Shown: positions 53,694 through 63,534, counted from the stretch's first letter. The stretch is DNA of 64,000 bases from Planctomycetaceae bacterium (GCA_021732995.1 JAKFWA010000134.1:1-64000); one strand, 5' to 3'. The notes: generated by a model not told the origin, from the letters alone. Numbers and translations: made by a program.

Positions 53694-54662
53694 ATGAAAC
53701 TGCTGCTGGTGAACGCGTCAATTTTGTTGGCTCTGTGTGGAGTTGCTCTGGCCGAAGATAAGCCCGCGAAGCCGCCGCTGAAGATTACTCCGGGGCAGGT
53801 CATCATTCCGTTTGACCGCATGCAACGGCCGTGGGGCGAGTTAATCAGCATCGACATGGCGACTCGCACGGGCAAGTTTCGTCGTGAGAATAACGACGAG
53901 GTCGTCAGCTTCACGGTGATGCCGTATGCCGAACTGCTGCATCACGCCACCAACGGCGATCTGCAGGATTTTCGTATCGGCGAGCGAGCCATCTTTCGTC
54001 TGCACGAGAACGAAAAGGGCGAGTGGGTGTGGCTGACCTACATCCAGGACGAAATGAACATGATGAATGGCCACAAAGAGTATTACTTTGTGGACAGCCT
54101 CAACGCCGACAAGGGGCAGATTGTTGTCACTCAGGCGAACGCCGATCAGAGCTTCGTGCGCGAGAAGGGCATTGTCATCGAGACCGACAAAGACACCAAC
54201 TTCTGGAAGTCGGGCAAGCCCGCTGCGTTTGCGGACATCAAAGTCGGAGATAAGTTACGAACCAAGACGCACGGAGTTGGCAAAGGCAAAGTGCGCATCG
54301 CCTGGGAAGTCTTTTTGGACGAAGAAAGCCTGCTGAAGTTTCAGGCAGAGCAGAAAGAAGTCCACGCGGCGCGCATTCGCGAACAAGGTGCTCCGGGCTA
54401 CATCGACGAGGTCTCGGACTCGCAGCTCGCGCTGACCATGTTTCATGACGGCGAGGAGCAGACGAAGCAACTCAAGACCGGCAAGGCGGTGCGAGTCGCT
54501 CCGGCTGGAGTTGATCGCAAGCCGACCGCAGAAGCAGTCACGGCCACAGTAAGCTCTGTCAAGACGATGGGGCGGCAGACGAAAGTCGTGCTGACGACGA
54601 GTGCGAAGCTACCACAGTTTCAGCCAACCGGATTGGCGCGACTCTGGATTGTGCGCGAGTAG
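53694..54662 (+). CDS. Secreted protein, tandem paralogue 2
   Basis: This 322-aa protein has a signal peptide (about 1-20; LLLVNASILLALCGVALA). The body resembles the preceding gene in order of motifs: GELISIDMATRTGKFR, FTVMPYAELLHH and GYIDEVSDSQLALTMF. The C-terminus ends LARLWIVRE. Family unknown; both probably make small beta-barrel or OB-like repeats. ATG 53694 with GGAACGG upstream; the longer reading frame overlaps the previous stop. Confidence 0.78.
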   Translation: MKLLLVNASILLALCGVALAEDKPAKPPLKITPGQVIIPFDRMQRPWGELISIDMATRTGKFRRENNDEVVSFTVMPYAELLHHATNGDLQDFRIGERAIFRLHENEKGEWVWLTYIQDEMNMMNGHKEYYFVDSLNADKGQIVVTQANADQSFVREKGIVIETDKDTNFWKSGKPAAFADIKVGDKLRTKTHGVGKGKVRIAWEVFLDEESLLKFQAEQKEVHAARIREQGAPGYIDEVSDSQLALTMFHDGEEQTKQLKTGKAVRVAPAGVDRKPTAEAVTATVSSVKTMGRQTKVVLTTSAKLPQFQPTGLARLWIVRE

Positions 54663-54751
54663 CCTGCTGAGATCCGCGGAGCCGTGCTGCTTCCGACTTT
54701 GCGAGCGGAAGCGACACGATAACGACCGCTGCTACTGGAGGAGCAACGCTG

Positions 54752-55885
54752 ATGTTGACTGCTGAATCGCGTCGCCGTTCGTTTCCGTCGTTGGAAGGAA
54801 TGACGTACCTCAACACTGCCGCCGAAGGCATTCCGCCCCTGGAAGTCGGTGCGGGGTTAGAGCAGTACTTTCGCGACAAGCAGCTCGGCATGGATGGCCG
54901 CGAGCCGCACTTCAAAGCCCTTGAAGAAACGAAGGCACTGGTCGCGGAGTTGTATGGACTGACGGCCGCCGAGATCGGCATCTGCTCGTGTTCTTCTGAG
55001 GCTTACAACCTCGCGGCACTCGCGTTGCAGCTGCGTGAGGGTGATGAAGTCATCATCAACGATCTCGATTTTCCGGCTGGCGCCACGCCGTGGCTGCTGC
55101 CAACCTGTCCGGCCACCGTGCGAGTCTGGAAGGCGCGCGAGGGCGCTCTGCGAATCGAAGACTTGCAAGCGCTGCTGACCCCAAAAACTCGACTGGTCAC
55201 GGTATCGCTGGTCAGCTTCTTCAACGGATTTCGACTCTCGCTGGCGCCGGTTGTGGATGCGGTGCGACGTAACTCATCCGCTCTGCTGGCGGTCGATGTG
55301 ACTCAAGCACTGGGACGCATTCCGCTGAATCTCGCTGATGTTGATCTCATTGTCAGCAGCACACACAAGTGGATTCTGGCCAGCCACGGTGGCGGTTTGG
55401 TGGGAGTACCAACAACCCGAGCTTCCGACTGGCATGTTTCGGCGGGTGGTTGGTTCAATCTCGAAGATGCTTTTGGACCAGCTCGATTCGACCGCGCCGT
55501 GAGCAAGCCAGGCGCGGCGGGCTTTGCTGTGGGGATGCCTAACTTCCCGGCGATCTATGCCATTCGAGCAGCGCTCAACTATTTGAAGACCGTAGGCGTT
55601 GCTGCCATTGATCAAGCGGCGAGGCCACTCGTTGAGGAATGTCTAGCCGAAGTTGCCAAGCTACCGATTGAACTGCTGACACCGCGCGATGTGTCTGCCG
55701 TCGCCGGAATCATCGCCTTCCGGCACCCGTCGGCCGAGGTCCTTGCTAAGCAACTGCGGTCTCAAAACATTCATGTCATGTCACATGCCGGTCGTCTGCG
55801 AGTCGCCATTCATGGCTACAACACGCGTGAGAACATCGTTCATTTCCTGCGTGAGCTAACCTCGGCTCTGAAGGTTGTTGGCTAG
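54752..55885 (+). CDS. Class V aminotransferase (cysteine-desulfurase-like) PLP enzyme
   Basis: This 377-aa cytoplasmic enzyme has the class V fold: YLNTAAEGIPPLEV at the start, SSSEAYNLAALAL (about 90), DVTQALGRIPLNLAD, and the PLP Lys in SSTHKW (Lys206). No conserved Cys like that of IscS/SufS is present in the loop region, so a desulfurase role is not shown. GGAGG lies about 10 bases before the ATG. The gene stands alone, followed by convergent genes. Confidence 0.85.
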   Translation: MLTAESRRRSFPSLEGMTYLNTAAEGIPPLEVGAGLEQYFRDKQLGMDGREPHFKALEETKALVAELYGLTAAEIGICSCSSEAYNLAALALQLREGDEVIINDLDFPAGATPWLLPTCPATVRVWKAREGALRIEDLQALLTPKTRLVTVSLVSFFNGFRLSLAPVVDAVRRNSSALLAVDVTQALGRIPLNLADVDLIVSSTHKWILASHGGGLVGVPTTRASDWHVSAGGWFNLEDAFGPARFDRAVSKPGAAGFAVGMPNFPAIYAIRAALNYLKTVGVAAIDQAARPLVEECLAEVAKLPIELLTPRDVSAVAGIIAFRHPSAEVLAKQLRSQNIHVMSHAGRLRVAIHGYNTRENIVHFLRELTSALKVVG

Positions 55886-55901
55886 GAACGCCCGACCGTT
55901 T

Positions 55902-56387
55902 TCACAGATGGATCTTGATGAAGAGCCAGATCCACGTGCAGAGGAGGATCAACGGCACGAGTAGCTGCAACGCCATCCCGATTTCGTGACTCCGAGACAT
56001 GCGCCTCGGCCAGTCATACGGAGCCAGGTTTTGTTCGGGGTCAACGAAGTGGAATTCTTTATCGTCCTCGACCGCTCGCAGGAAGATGGCGTAGCGCTTG
56101 CGCAGCACCTGCATGGTGTGCACGGCGAGCACCATCGGGATTCCGAGGACCAATGCCATGAGGATTCCGAGCACGCAGATGCTGCTGAGCAGAACCTTCT
56201 GGTCGTCCATGCTGCCTTGATTGCTCACAAGGATCGCCACAGGCGTAAACAAGAACGCGTTCGCCGAGACCAGCCAGGCCATGCGATTCGACAGCAGCGT
56301 GTGTTCCTGCAGCACGCGTTTGCTGAGTTCTTCGTAGATGGAGCGTTCGCGCTCGACCATCCATGAGTATTGGCTGTCGTCTACCAT
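55902..56387 (-). CDS. Small membrane protein of unknown function
   Basis: This 161-aa protein has a helical, charged N-terminus (ERERSIYEELSKRVLQEHTL, about residues 10-29) and three membrane helices (about 35-55, 66-92 and 137-157). The loop near HFVDPEQNLAPYDWPRRM is polar. No family is recognised. ATG 56387 with AAGAGATC upstream is preferred to the 84-codon extension. Confidence 0.72.
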   Translation of the reverse strand: MVDDSQYSWMVERERSIYEELSKRVLQEHTLLSNRMAWLVSANAFLFTPVAILVSNQGSMDDQKVLLSSICVLGILMALVLGIPMVLAVHTMQVLRKRYAIFLRAVEDDKEFHFVDPEQNLAPYDWPRRMSRSHEIGMALQLLVPLILLCTWIWLFIKIHL

Positions 56388-56627
56388 GCTCGATCTCTTC
56401 GCTTTTGATGGTTGTGGGGAGTTCTGACAGAAACGCAAACACTCGTGCGAACGAATGCAGCCTGACGATTGCTGAGACTGAGCCGCATGGGAACTGTTGC
56501 CGGAGTTCGCGCCGGCACCTGCGGATCCCGAGTGCTCCCCGACGACTGCAACAGCGAGCATGACAAACATTGCACCATCGGCAATTATCGCGATCTGCTC
56601 CAAGCCAACATCTTCCGGAGAACAACC
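56388..56627. promoter_or_regulatory. Divergent intergenic region
   Basis: This segment lies between the leftward membrane protein and the rightward esterase gene and must hold both promoters. CCGGAG at about 56616 is the ribosome site of the latter. Confidence 0.35.
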
Positions 56628-57971
56628 ATGCTGCGGCATTCACTGAGGCGACTGAGGAACGTGACCTGCGTGCTGGTGCTCTTGTCTGCGAGTGAGCAAG
56701 CTCACGCTGCTGACCCTGCCTATCAGTTGAAGATTGTCACCGACCGGAAGGATGCGATCTACCAAACAGATGCCGACGCCAAGTTCCTGATCACGCTCAA
56801 CAAGGGGGACGAGGTCGTTGCAAACGCGGCCGTGAAGTATGTGGTGGACGACTTCCTCAAGAGCGGGGCGGCTGGTGATTTTCCTGCGGGGACAGTGATG
56901 ACCGGCGGCGAGCCTGTTGCGATCACTGTGAAAGGGAAGCAACCAGGCTTTCTACAGTGCCATGTGACGTTCGAGACGCCTGAGGGCAAAAAGTTGCAGG
57001 CCGTCGCCGGCGCGGGTTTCTCGCCGGACAAGATCGTGCCAAGCCTGCCTGTCCCGGACGACTTCGATCAATTTTGGGCTGAACAGAAGAGTCAGCTCGC
57101 GGCGATACCGCTCGAACCGCAGCTCACTCCGGCCAGCCAGCCGAATATGGGCGACGACGTCGAATGCTTTGATGCGCAGATCAAGTGCCTCGGTGACGCT
57201 CCAGTGTCTGGATACTTCGCTCGACCTAAGAACGCGAAGCCGAAATCGCTGCCTGCCATCTTGTGGGTGCATGGCGCGGGCGTGCGTAGTTCCCTCGCGG
57301 GCACTGCCATCCAAGGGGCCAAGCAGGGCATGCTGTCGATGGACATCAACGCACACGGCATTCCAAACGGCAAACCGAATGAGTTCTATCAAGAGCTGAC
57401 GAATGGTCGCTTGAAGGGTTATCCGTCTGCGGGGCGCGACAGCCGCGACACGATCTACTTCAAGGGAATGTTTCTGCGGCTGGTCCGCGCCATCGACTTC
57501 CTGACATCGCAACCCGAATGGGATGGCAAGATTGTTGCTGTCGTTGGCCACAGTCAGGGTGGTGGGCAAGCTCTTGCTGCTGGCGGGCTCGATTCGCGAG
57601 TGACTCTGATTGCCTCGGGTGTGCCGGCGATCTGCGATCACTCTGGCCGCGCGGCAGGACGAGTGAACGGCTGGCCGAAGCTGGTTCCTGACGCAGCCGA
57701 TGGCAAGCCAGAACCCAAGGCGCTCGAAGCGTCCCGTTATGTGGATGCCGTGAACTTCGCGACTCGTTGCAAAGCCGAAGCCATCATGAGCGTGGGTTTT
57801 ATTGACGGGGTCTGCCCGCCTTCAAGTTGCTACGCGGCGTTCAATGTATTGCGCGGCCCGAAGGAGATGATCAACGAGCCGCTCATGGGACATGCCGCAC
57901 CGCAGCACATTCAAGCGGCGTTCAACGCCAAAGTTCTGGATCACGTGAAACGCCACTCGGCCCAGAAGTGA
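56628..57971 (+). CDS. Secreted acetyl-xylan-esterase-like (AXE1-type) hydrolase
   Basis: This 447-aa protein has a signal peptide (about 1-27), an N-terminal beta domain (about 28-145), and an alpha/beta-hydrolase domain of the AXE1/CE7-like type. The entry VPDDFDQFWAEQKSQLAAI is typical, HGAGVRSS forms the oxyanion region, and Ser309 in GHSQGGG is the nucleophile. The late GFIDGVCPPSS and PLMGHAAPQ carry the Asp and His. It would deacetylate xylan or other sugars outside the cell. ATG 56628 with GGAG upstream. Confidence 0.88.
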   Translation: MLRHSLRRLRNVTCVLVLLSASEQAHAADPAYQLKIVTDRKDAIYQTDADAKFLITLNKGDEVVANAAVKYVVDDFLKSGAAGDFPAGTVMTGGEPVAITVKGKQPGFLQCHVTFETPEGKKLQAVAGAGFSPDKIVPSLPVPDDFDQFWAEQKSQLAAIPLEPQLTPASQPNMGDDVECFDAQIKCLGDAPVSGYFARPKNAKPKSLPAILWVHGAGVRSSLAGTAIQGAKQGMLSMDINAHGIPNGKPNEFYQELTNGRLKGYPSAGRDSRDTIYFKGMFLRLVRAIDFLTSQPEWDGKIVAVVGHSQGGGQALAAGGLDSRVTLIASGVPAICDHSGRAAGRVNGWPKLVPDAADGKPEPKALEASRYVDAVNFATRCKAEAIMSVGFIDGVCPPSSCYAAFNVLRGPKEMINEPLMGHAAPQHIQAAFNAKVLDHVKRHSAQK

Positions 57972-57981
57972 GACGTGGTTC

Positions 57982-59094
57982 ATGGCCTGGTTGTGGTACG
58001 GAGTCCTCGCTGCTGATCGGCTGCTGAGAAGAGTGCCGAGTCTGATTCAGGTCTGGCTGGTGGAGTATTTCCTGGTCGTGCCGCTGGCATTCTTCATCGG
58101 CAAGCTGGTTGATATCCGGGGCGCGTATGGATGCCCCGGCACCGACGAAACGCTGGATGGCACGCTGTGGGGCTGTCTCGGGTTGTCGTGTGTCTGCGGG
58201 TTCTTTTTCATGAAGAACCTGATTGCTCCGCGCTTTAGTGCGGAGACATGGACTCCTCGGGTTTCAACCGGACTGGAAGTTGGCGACGTAGAACTGGTCG
58301 TCGCGAATCGGCTTGCGACGGTGACCTATCCGTTCTTGTCGAGTCACCCTTCGTACGCGCTATTACTTCTGCCGACCAGTTGGCTGCCGTTGATGATGAT
58401 CTGGGCGACCGAGAATCAGGGCTGCAGCACGCTCTACTGGAAGGCGTCCGGCATCGCGGGGCTGTGGATCATCGCTGCGATGGTCGTCCTGCGATTGATC
58501 TGCTGGTATGGGTTGCACTGCGGCCAAGAAGCTTTGAAAGAGTTCGCCGCTGAGATGCGCGGCGTGTCCGTCGCACGGCTCGGTTGGGAGATGGCCTGGA
58601 AGCCGACGCTGGTGCTGGTAACTCTGATGCACCTGATTGTATGCGTCCCGATCGGAATCATGTTCTGGCAGGAACACCGCACCATCGCGGCTCTGCCGCC
58701 GGTAGCCGTTGAGATGGCCGAGGATGCCCCGCCGCCGCATGTGTTTGGCAGCGACACACCTCGGCGATGGCTGCGAGTTGAGGGACGCATCATTGGAGAT
58801 CCGGTCTTCTGGCCAGCGACTGGCGAGAACCGAGGCGGCAACAACTATCGAGGTGCCGCGGTGCTGGTCGCATTGGATGCTGGGGGCGAGGCATTGCTGC
58901 TGGCGGAGTCGATGGGTGTCGGTGATCTCATTGGAGATATTCAAGAGGCCAACGCGACCGGAAGAATCTCGTCCACTGGTTCGCTGGCCAACGGCTTCAG
59001 CGAGGATCAAGTGCAGTACTACGGATTCACCGAGGACGACTTTCCGCCCCCGCGCGAGCAGGGACGCGTGCTCTTGATTCACGGTTATCCGTGA
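57982..59094 (+). CDS. Multi-pass membrane protein of unknown function
   Basis: This 370-aa protein has about five to six membrane helices (about 25-42, 55-76, 118-140, 150-172, 205-227) followed by a soluble C-terminal domain from about 240 with PPVAVEMAEDAPPPHVFGSD and RRWLRVEGRIIGDPVFWP. No family is recognised. It begins 10 bases after the esterase stop, so the two are probably one transcript; the DinB gene follows, with a possible GTGA overlap. Confidence 0.75.
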   Translation: MAWLWYGVLAADRLLRRVPSLIQVWLVEYFLVVPLAFFIGKLVDIRGAYGCPGTDETLDGTLWGCLGLSCVCGFFFMKNLIAPRFSAETWTPRVSTGLEVGDVELVVANRLATVTYPFLSSHPSYALLLLPTSWLPLMMIWATENQGCSTLYWKASGIAGLWIIAAMVVLRLICWYGLHCGQEALKEFAAEMRGVSVARLGWEMAWKPTLVLVTLMHLIVCVPIGIMFWQEHRTIAALPPVAVEMAEDAPPPHVFGSDTPRRWLRVEGRIIGDPVFWPATGENRGGNNYRGAAVLVALDAGGEALLLAESMGVGDLIGDIQEANATGRISSTGSLANGFSEDQVQYYGFTEDDFPPPREQGRVLLIHGYP

Positions 59095-59120
59095 ACGCTT
59101 CGGTAAGGCAGGTGCCGACG

Positions 59121-59639
59121 ATGCTTGATACTTTCAAACAGCTCATAGCTCATCAGTTTGAAGCAGCGTTCTGCAGCCTGCAGATTTGCATTGACAGGTG
59201 CCCCGATACCGCATGGGACGAGCCAGTGGCGAACCTTAAGTTCTGCCAGGTCGCGTTCCATACGCTGTTCTTCACGGATATCTATCTTGGTCCGAATGCC
59301 GACGCGCTGCGTGATCAGCCGTTTCACAAGGACCACCCGGAGTTCTTCCGTGACTATGAAGAACTTGAAGACCGGGTGCAGGTTTTGTCCTACGACAAGC
59401 CATCTATCGAGGCGTACCTATTGCACTGCCGCACAAAGGCTTCGCGCGCCATCGCCGATGAGAGCGCCGAGTCGCTGGCAGGACCTTCAGGGTTTGAACG
59501 TCGGTTTTTTTCGCGGGCCGAATTGTACGTCTACAACTTGCGGCACATTCAGCATCATGTGGCGCAGTTGAGTTTGCGTCTGCGACTCGATCATCAGGAG
59601 AGTATTCCGTGGATTGGTTCAGGTTGGCGCGAGGTTTGA
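59121..59639 (+). CDS. DinB-family four-helix protein
   Basis: This 172-aa protein fits the DinB/YfiT fold: MLDTFKQLIAHQFEAAFCSL, the metal-ligand region CQVAFHTLFFTDIYLG, and the second His block YVYNLRHIQHHVAQLSLRL. Members are metal-binding, sometimes thiol transferases, mostly of unknown substrate. A GTG at 59091 would overlap the preceding TGA (GTGA) and add ten residues. ATG 59121 is taken as the start because family homology begins there; coupling remains possible. Confidence 0.8.
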   Translation: MLDTFKQLIAHQFEAAFCSLQICIDRCPDTAWDEPVANLKFCQVAFHTLFFTDIYLGPNADALRDQPFHKDHPEFFRDYEELEDRVQVLSYDKPSIEAYLLHCRTKASRAIADESAESLAGPSGFERRFFSRAELYVYNLRHIQHHVAQLSLRLRLDHQESIPWIGSGWREV

Positions 59640-59747
59640 TACGTCGAGTCTCGTCAGCGAGACACTTCGCGGCACGTTGAAGACCGGCTCATGCAGTCTG
59701 CTCCATGCGGATCGCCATTCCTAAACGCTCGTTCGAGAGGGCGGCTC

Positions 59748-61127
59748 ATGCTTGAGAAACTGCTGCTTCCGGAGATTCAGGAACTCATCGCCAACAAAGA
59801 TGAACAGACCTTGCGCGAGACGCTCAATCGCTGGCCGCCGTCTGAAGTCGTGGCGTTGTTCTCCGAGCTGTCCGATGAAGATGACCTGGCTGCCATGCGG
59901 ATGCTGCGCGGCCCGCAGCGTGCTCGCGTCTTTGAATACATGGACCGCGTTTCTCAGCAGAAGTTGCTGGCAAGCTTCTCTGAAGCGGAGGTCGGCTCGC
60001 TGTTGAATGAAATCGCGGATGACGACCGCACCGCGTTGCTGGCGCGGTTTGAAGAAGTGGACCAGCAGCGCATGCTGCGGCTGCTGGATGACGAACAGCG
60101 GGCGCTCGCCGAGTCGTTGCTGCAGTATCCAGAAGACAGCGTCGGGCGGTTGATGACGCGGCATTTCGTCTCGGTACGTGCGCATTGGACTGTCCAGCAA
60201 GTGCTGGATCACATCCGCCAGCACGGTCAGGACAGCGAAACATTGAACGTCGTCTACATAGTAGACGAGGAGAATCGTCTGATCGATGACTTGCGCATTC
60301 GACAAGTTCTGCTGGCCAGGCCGAATCAACACCTGGAAGAACTCCTCGATCAAGTGTTTGTTGCCTTGCGGACGACAGATCCGAAGCGATCCGCAGTGGA
60401 TGTCTTTCGTCAGCACGCGCGCACGGCATTGCCGGTACTTGATGCTGAAGGAAAGCTGTTAGGCGTTGTAACGATCGATGATGTGTTGAACGTCGCTGAA
60501 GAAGCAGCCACGCAGGACATGCAAAAGCTTGGCGGTTTGGAAGCCTTGTCCGAGCCGTACGTGACGACGCCGCTGATGACGATGGTCCGTAAGCGAGCGA
60601 CTTGGCTGGTTGTTCTGTTTCTCGGCGAGTTACTGACGGCGACCGCGATGAGCTATTTCGAAGATGATATTGCTAAGGCGGTCGTGCTGGCGTTGTTTGT
60701 TCCGCTGATTATTTCCAGCGGTGGCAACTCCGGTTCTCAGGCCGCGACGCTGATTGTACGCGCTTTGGCGTTGGGTGAAGTGACCCTGCGCGACTGGTGG
60801 TGGGTCCTGCGCCGTGAACTCGGATCAGGCGCTGTGCTCGGTGCGATCCTCGGGCTCATCGGCTTCTTACGCATCGCCGTCTGGAGCCTCTTCAGCGACA
60901 TCTACGGACCGCACTGGCTACTCGTCGGAATAACGGTGGGCTGCTCGCTGGTGGGCATTGTGTTGTGGGGCACGTTATCCGGTTCGATGCTGCCGTTCCT
61001 GCTGAAACGCGCTGGCCTTGATCCGGCGACTTCGTCAGCGCCGTTCGTGGCCACGCTCGTCGACGTGACCGGACTGATCATCTACTTCAGTGTCGCAACT
61101 TTGGTGCTGACCGGAACGCTCCTCTGA
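59748..61127 (+). CDS. mgtE: MgtE-type magnesium transporter
   Basis: This 459-aa protein has the MgtE layout: an N-terminal helical domain (about 1-125, SELSDEDDLAAMRML), two CBS domains (about 125-250; ESLLQYPEDSVGRLMT and LPVLDAEGKLLGVVTIDD), and five membrane helices with the conserved LFVPLIISSGGNSGSQAATL and the late ATSSAPFVATLVDVTGLIIY. It imports Mg2+ across the inner membrane, gated by Mg2+ binding to the CBS region. ATG 59748 with GAGAGG upstream. Confidence 0.93.
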   Translation: MLEKLLLPEIQELIANKDEQTLRETLNRWPPSEVVALFSELSDEDDLAAMRMLRGPQRARVFEYMDRVSQQKLLASFSEAEVGSLLNEIADDDRTALLARFEEVDQQRMLRLLDDEQRALAESLLQYPEDSVGRLMTRHFVSVRAHWTVQQVLDHIRQHGQDSETLNVVYIVDEENRLIDDLRIRQVLLARPNQHLEELLDQVFVALRTTDPKRSAVDVFRQHARTALPVLDAEGKLLGVVTIDDVLNVAEEAATQDMQKLGGLEALSEPYVTTPLMTMVRKRATWLVVLFLGELLTATAMSYFEDDIAKAVVLALFVPLIISSGGNSGSQAATLIVRALALGEVTLRDWWWVLRRELGSGAVLGAILGLIGFLRIAVWSLFSDIYGPHWLLVGITVGCSLVGIVLWGTLSGSMLPFLLKRAGLDPATSSAPFVATLVDVTGLIIYFSVATLVLTGTLL

Positions 61128-61597
61128 TTGTTCGCCTGATGGCGTTCGATCAAGCCTTACGCTGACCAGCGCAGAATTCACCTGTTGCCTTCAGTCACCT
61201 CAGCACAGGTACGTCCGTTAGTGTGACGAGGGTAATATCGACGCCGATTGATGATCGCGAACTTACCGGCGCGGTCGGTGTTGGAGCGCGGGCTTCGAGG
61301 AATTTCGCGCCGGTGCGTGCTGGCATCACATGCAACTCCCCGCATCTGGGACTTCTGCGCAATTTGTGGCCACCAATGGTGCCTGGCACCAGCATTGCAA
61401 TCGCAGCGTCCCGTCGAAGGACGAGGACGCGTCTTCGCTCTCGAACTTCCTGGGCAGTGGAACTCGGAAGTCACTGGCAGATTGGGATGTAGAAGCATCT
61501 TGGTCCTTCGACTCATTTTGTTGCTTTATTGCTGCTCACACCGCGGAGTGCGTTGTGGCAGCGCACTTCAGGAATTTGGGTTTCGAAGGAGTTTGAA
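61128..61597. other. 470-bp intergenic region
   Basis: No credible gene is seen. A 13-base palindrome GGTGCCTGGCACC lies at 61378-61390, of a kind often dispersed in planctomycete genomes (recollection, not checked). AAGGAG at about 61587 is the ribosome site of the next gene. Confidence 0.45.
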
Positions 61598-62170
61598 ATG
61601 ATGTTCAAGAAGCTGCTCGTTACAGGTTTGGTCATGGCGTTGGCTGCAGTGGCCGTGGTTCCGGAAGCACAGGCCAAGAGCTGGAAACGCTCTCGCTATT
61701 GCTGTAACAACGGATGGTACGGTCAGAGCTACACCTACCAGCAACCAGTTTACAATCAGCCAGTCGTGACCAACGCGCCGGTCGGCAATTCCTACGGGAA
61801 TGCCTGCTGCAACGTGCAGCCGGCGTGCGCTGTTGGATTTCAGGGCAACTATCAACAAGGAGCTCCTGGAACGTTCCAGAACAACCAGTATCAGTCTGGT
61901 TTCCGTGGAGACGTCTATCCCCAACAGGATCCGCAGTTCCAGAACTCGCCGAACTACAATCCCAACCTGCAGAACAACACCAATTTGAACCTGCAGAACA
62001 ACACGCTGAATCAGAATCAGAACCTCAACCAGAACCAGAATCTGAATCAGCCGAACCAGAGCACGACCCAGCCGCAGAATTCGACGCAGGGTCAGACTCA
62101 GCAGAATCAGAACCGCACTCAGCCATCAGCTCCACCGCCAACGGAGCCAGCCGCTGAAACGCAGCCATAA
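61598..62170 (+). CDS. Secreted Gln/Asn-rich low-complexity protein
   Basis: This 190-aa protein has a signal peptide (about 1-26; MALAAVAVVPEAQAKSW), a short Cys-rich part (RYCCNNGWYGQSY, ACCNVQPAC) and a C-terminal tail of tandem NLNQNQ-type units (about 125-180) followed by a Pro/Glu end. The composition is like prion-type or adhesive proteins. No enzyme motif is seen. The start ATG has AAGGAG upstream. Possibly an outer-surface or matrix protein. Confidence 0.82.
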   Translation: MMFKKLLVTGLVMALAAVAVVPEAQAKSWKRSRYCCNNGWYGQSYTYQQPVYNQPVVTNAPVGNSYGNACCNVQPACAVGFQGNYQQGAPGTFQNNQYQSGFRGDVYPQQDPQFQNSPNYNPNLQNNTNLNLQNNTLNQNQNLNQNQNLNQPNQSTTQPQNSTQGQTQQNQNRTQPSAPPPTEPAAETQP

Positions 62171-62700
62171 GCAGTGGTGAGTGAGCATTGCTCACGTCGA
62201 CACTTCTGCCATGACGATGGCCATGCTCTGCCAGTTCTGAAACAAATGCTCTCGTCCGCGATATCAGCTCCGCCAGACTGATGCGCGACGGGAGTTCAGA
62301 TCGGCCGAGCGTGGCCTTTTTCTTTTTGACGAACGTTCGAGAGGAAGTTCCATCGCCCAGACGCGGCATGATGCAAACCAGCCACGGTGCCGCAAGCCTC
62401 GCGGCCTTCGCTGCAATTGCGATCGATCATGTGACGATTAAGACAACCCATCCATGATCCGTGCTGGTTCGGCAGAGTCTGAACGGATTCATGCAAAGCG
62501 GCAGTCGCGGCACCTGCGTTGCTCCCCAAATCAGGGCCGAAGGTGAATAGTAAGTATTTTCGGGCTCCCATCAAACGCCCGCTCCGCGTGTTCTGCATAA
62601 GAACTGAATCGCGTCTCCTTCGAGCTTCCCTGGATGCGTCCAGGCCAGAGTGCAGACGCCTCCAAAACTTCGCTGGAACTAACCTGATTAGGATGTAGCC
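62171..62700. other. 530-bp intergenic region
   Basis: No credible gene is visible. A palindrome GTGAGCATTGCTCAC starts near 62179, and CGGCCGAGCGTGGCCTTTTTC (about 62303-62323) could be a weak terminator of the Gln/Asn-rich gene. The second half must contain the promoter of the following gene. Confidence 0.45.
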
Positions 62701-63534
62701 ATGATTCGTCACCTCACAATGATTGGCGCCTTGGTTCTGAATGCCCCCGCCGTGCAAGCTCAGCAGGGCATCGGTGCTCCTGCGGCTGGTCAGCCGGGAG
62801 TCAGTACGACGAACCCGGCTCAACCCGGACAAACGGCTTCCGGACAAACAGGACTTGCGCAGTCCAACCTGCAAACCCAGACCTTTGGAGGGGTGGGTTC
62901 TACACCCTGGTTCTCGAACCCCGGTGTGCGACAGGAATTGAAACTCAACGATGAGCAATTCAATCGTTTGAATCGCGACTATCGACAGAACTGGGATCGC
63001 TACCAGAACGATCTGCGAGGCATCGGAACTGGCCTCAGCGAACAGCAACGCCGTGAACGAGCTCTGGAGCTGGAGCGAACTTTCAATCAGAACTTTAACC
63101 ACACCTCGCAGGACATCTTCTCAGATACCGCCCAGCGAGACCGGTTCAACCAATTGTATCTGCAGTATCAGGGTTATGGAGCGTTCAACGATGCAGACCT
63201 GCGTCGTCGAATGAACCTGAGCCAGGATCAGATCAATCGCATCGCTGAGCTGGAAAGAAACTGGCAGCGCGACATGAACACCATGCGCCGCGAGTTCGCC
63301 AGCGATCGTCTGTCAGCGACACGTCGCTATCGCGATTGGAACCGCAAGCACAATGAGCAGTTGAACCAGATCCTCAGTGAGGATCAGCGTCGCATGTGGC
63401 GCGAGACTTCGGGCAACTCGTATGAGTTCTCGCCGGACATCTATTTCCCCAGCACAACTCCGCAGAAAAGCCTGAACTCGACCGGCACCGGTCCGGCAAT
63501 TCCGGGAACGTCGACCAATGGCAACGTGCAATAA
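62701..63534 (+). CDS. Secreted helical protein, Spy/CpxP-like
   Basis: This 277-aa protein has a signal peptide (about 1-21; MIGALVLNAPAVQAQ), a Gln/Gly/Thr-rich linker (about 22-65), and a helical part with two LTxxQ-type turns: LKLNDEQFNRLNRDYRQNW (about 80-98) and MNLSQDQINRIAELERNWQR (about 177-196). LNQILSEDQRRMWRE closes it. This is the pattern of Spy/CpxP-type periplasmic chaperones, extended in length. A perfect terminator follows. Confidence 0.8.
   Translation: MIRHLTMIGALVLNAPAVQAQQGIGAPAAGQPGVSTTNPAQPGQTASGQTGLAQSNLQTQTFGGVGSTPWFSNPGVRQELKLNDEQFNRLNRDYRQNWDRYQNDLRGIGTGLSEQQRRERALELERTFNQNFNHTSQDIFSDTAQRDRFNQLYLQYQGYGAFNDADLRRRMNLSQDQINRIAELERNWQRDMNTMRREFASDRLSATRRYRDWNRKHNEQLNQILSEDQRRMWRETSGNSYEFSPDIYFPSTTPQKSLNSTGTGPAIPGTSTNGNVQ

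Noticed and set aside
54752-55885. Cysteine desulfurase with Fe-S assembly role
   Set aside because: The PLP Lys is clear, but no active-site Cys loop and no isc/suf partner are seen.
61128-61597. Several short reading frames in the gap after mgtE
   Set aside because: They lack ribosome sites and homology and conflict with one another on both strands.
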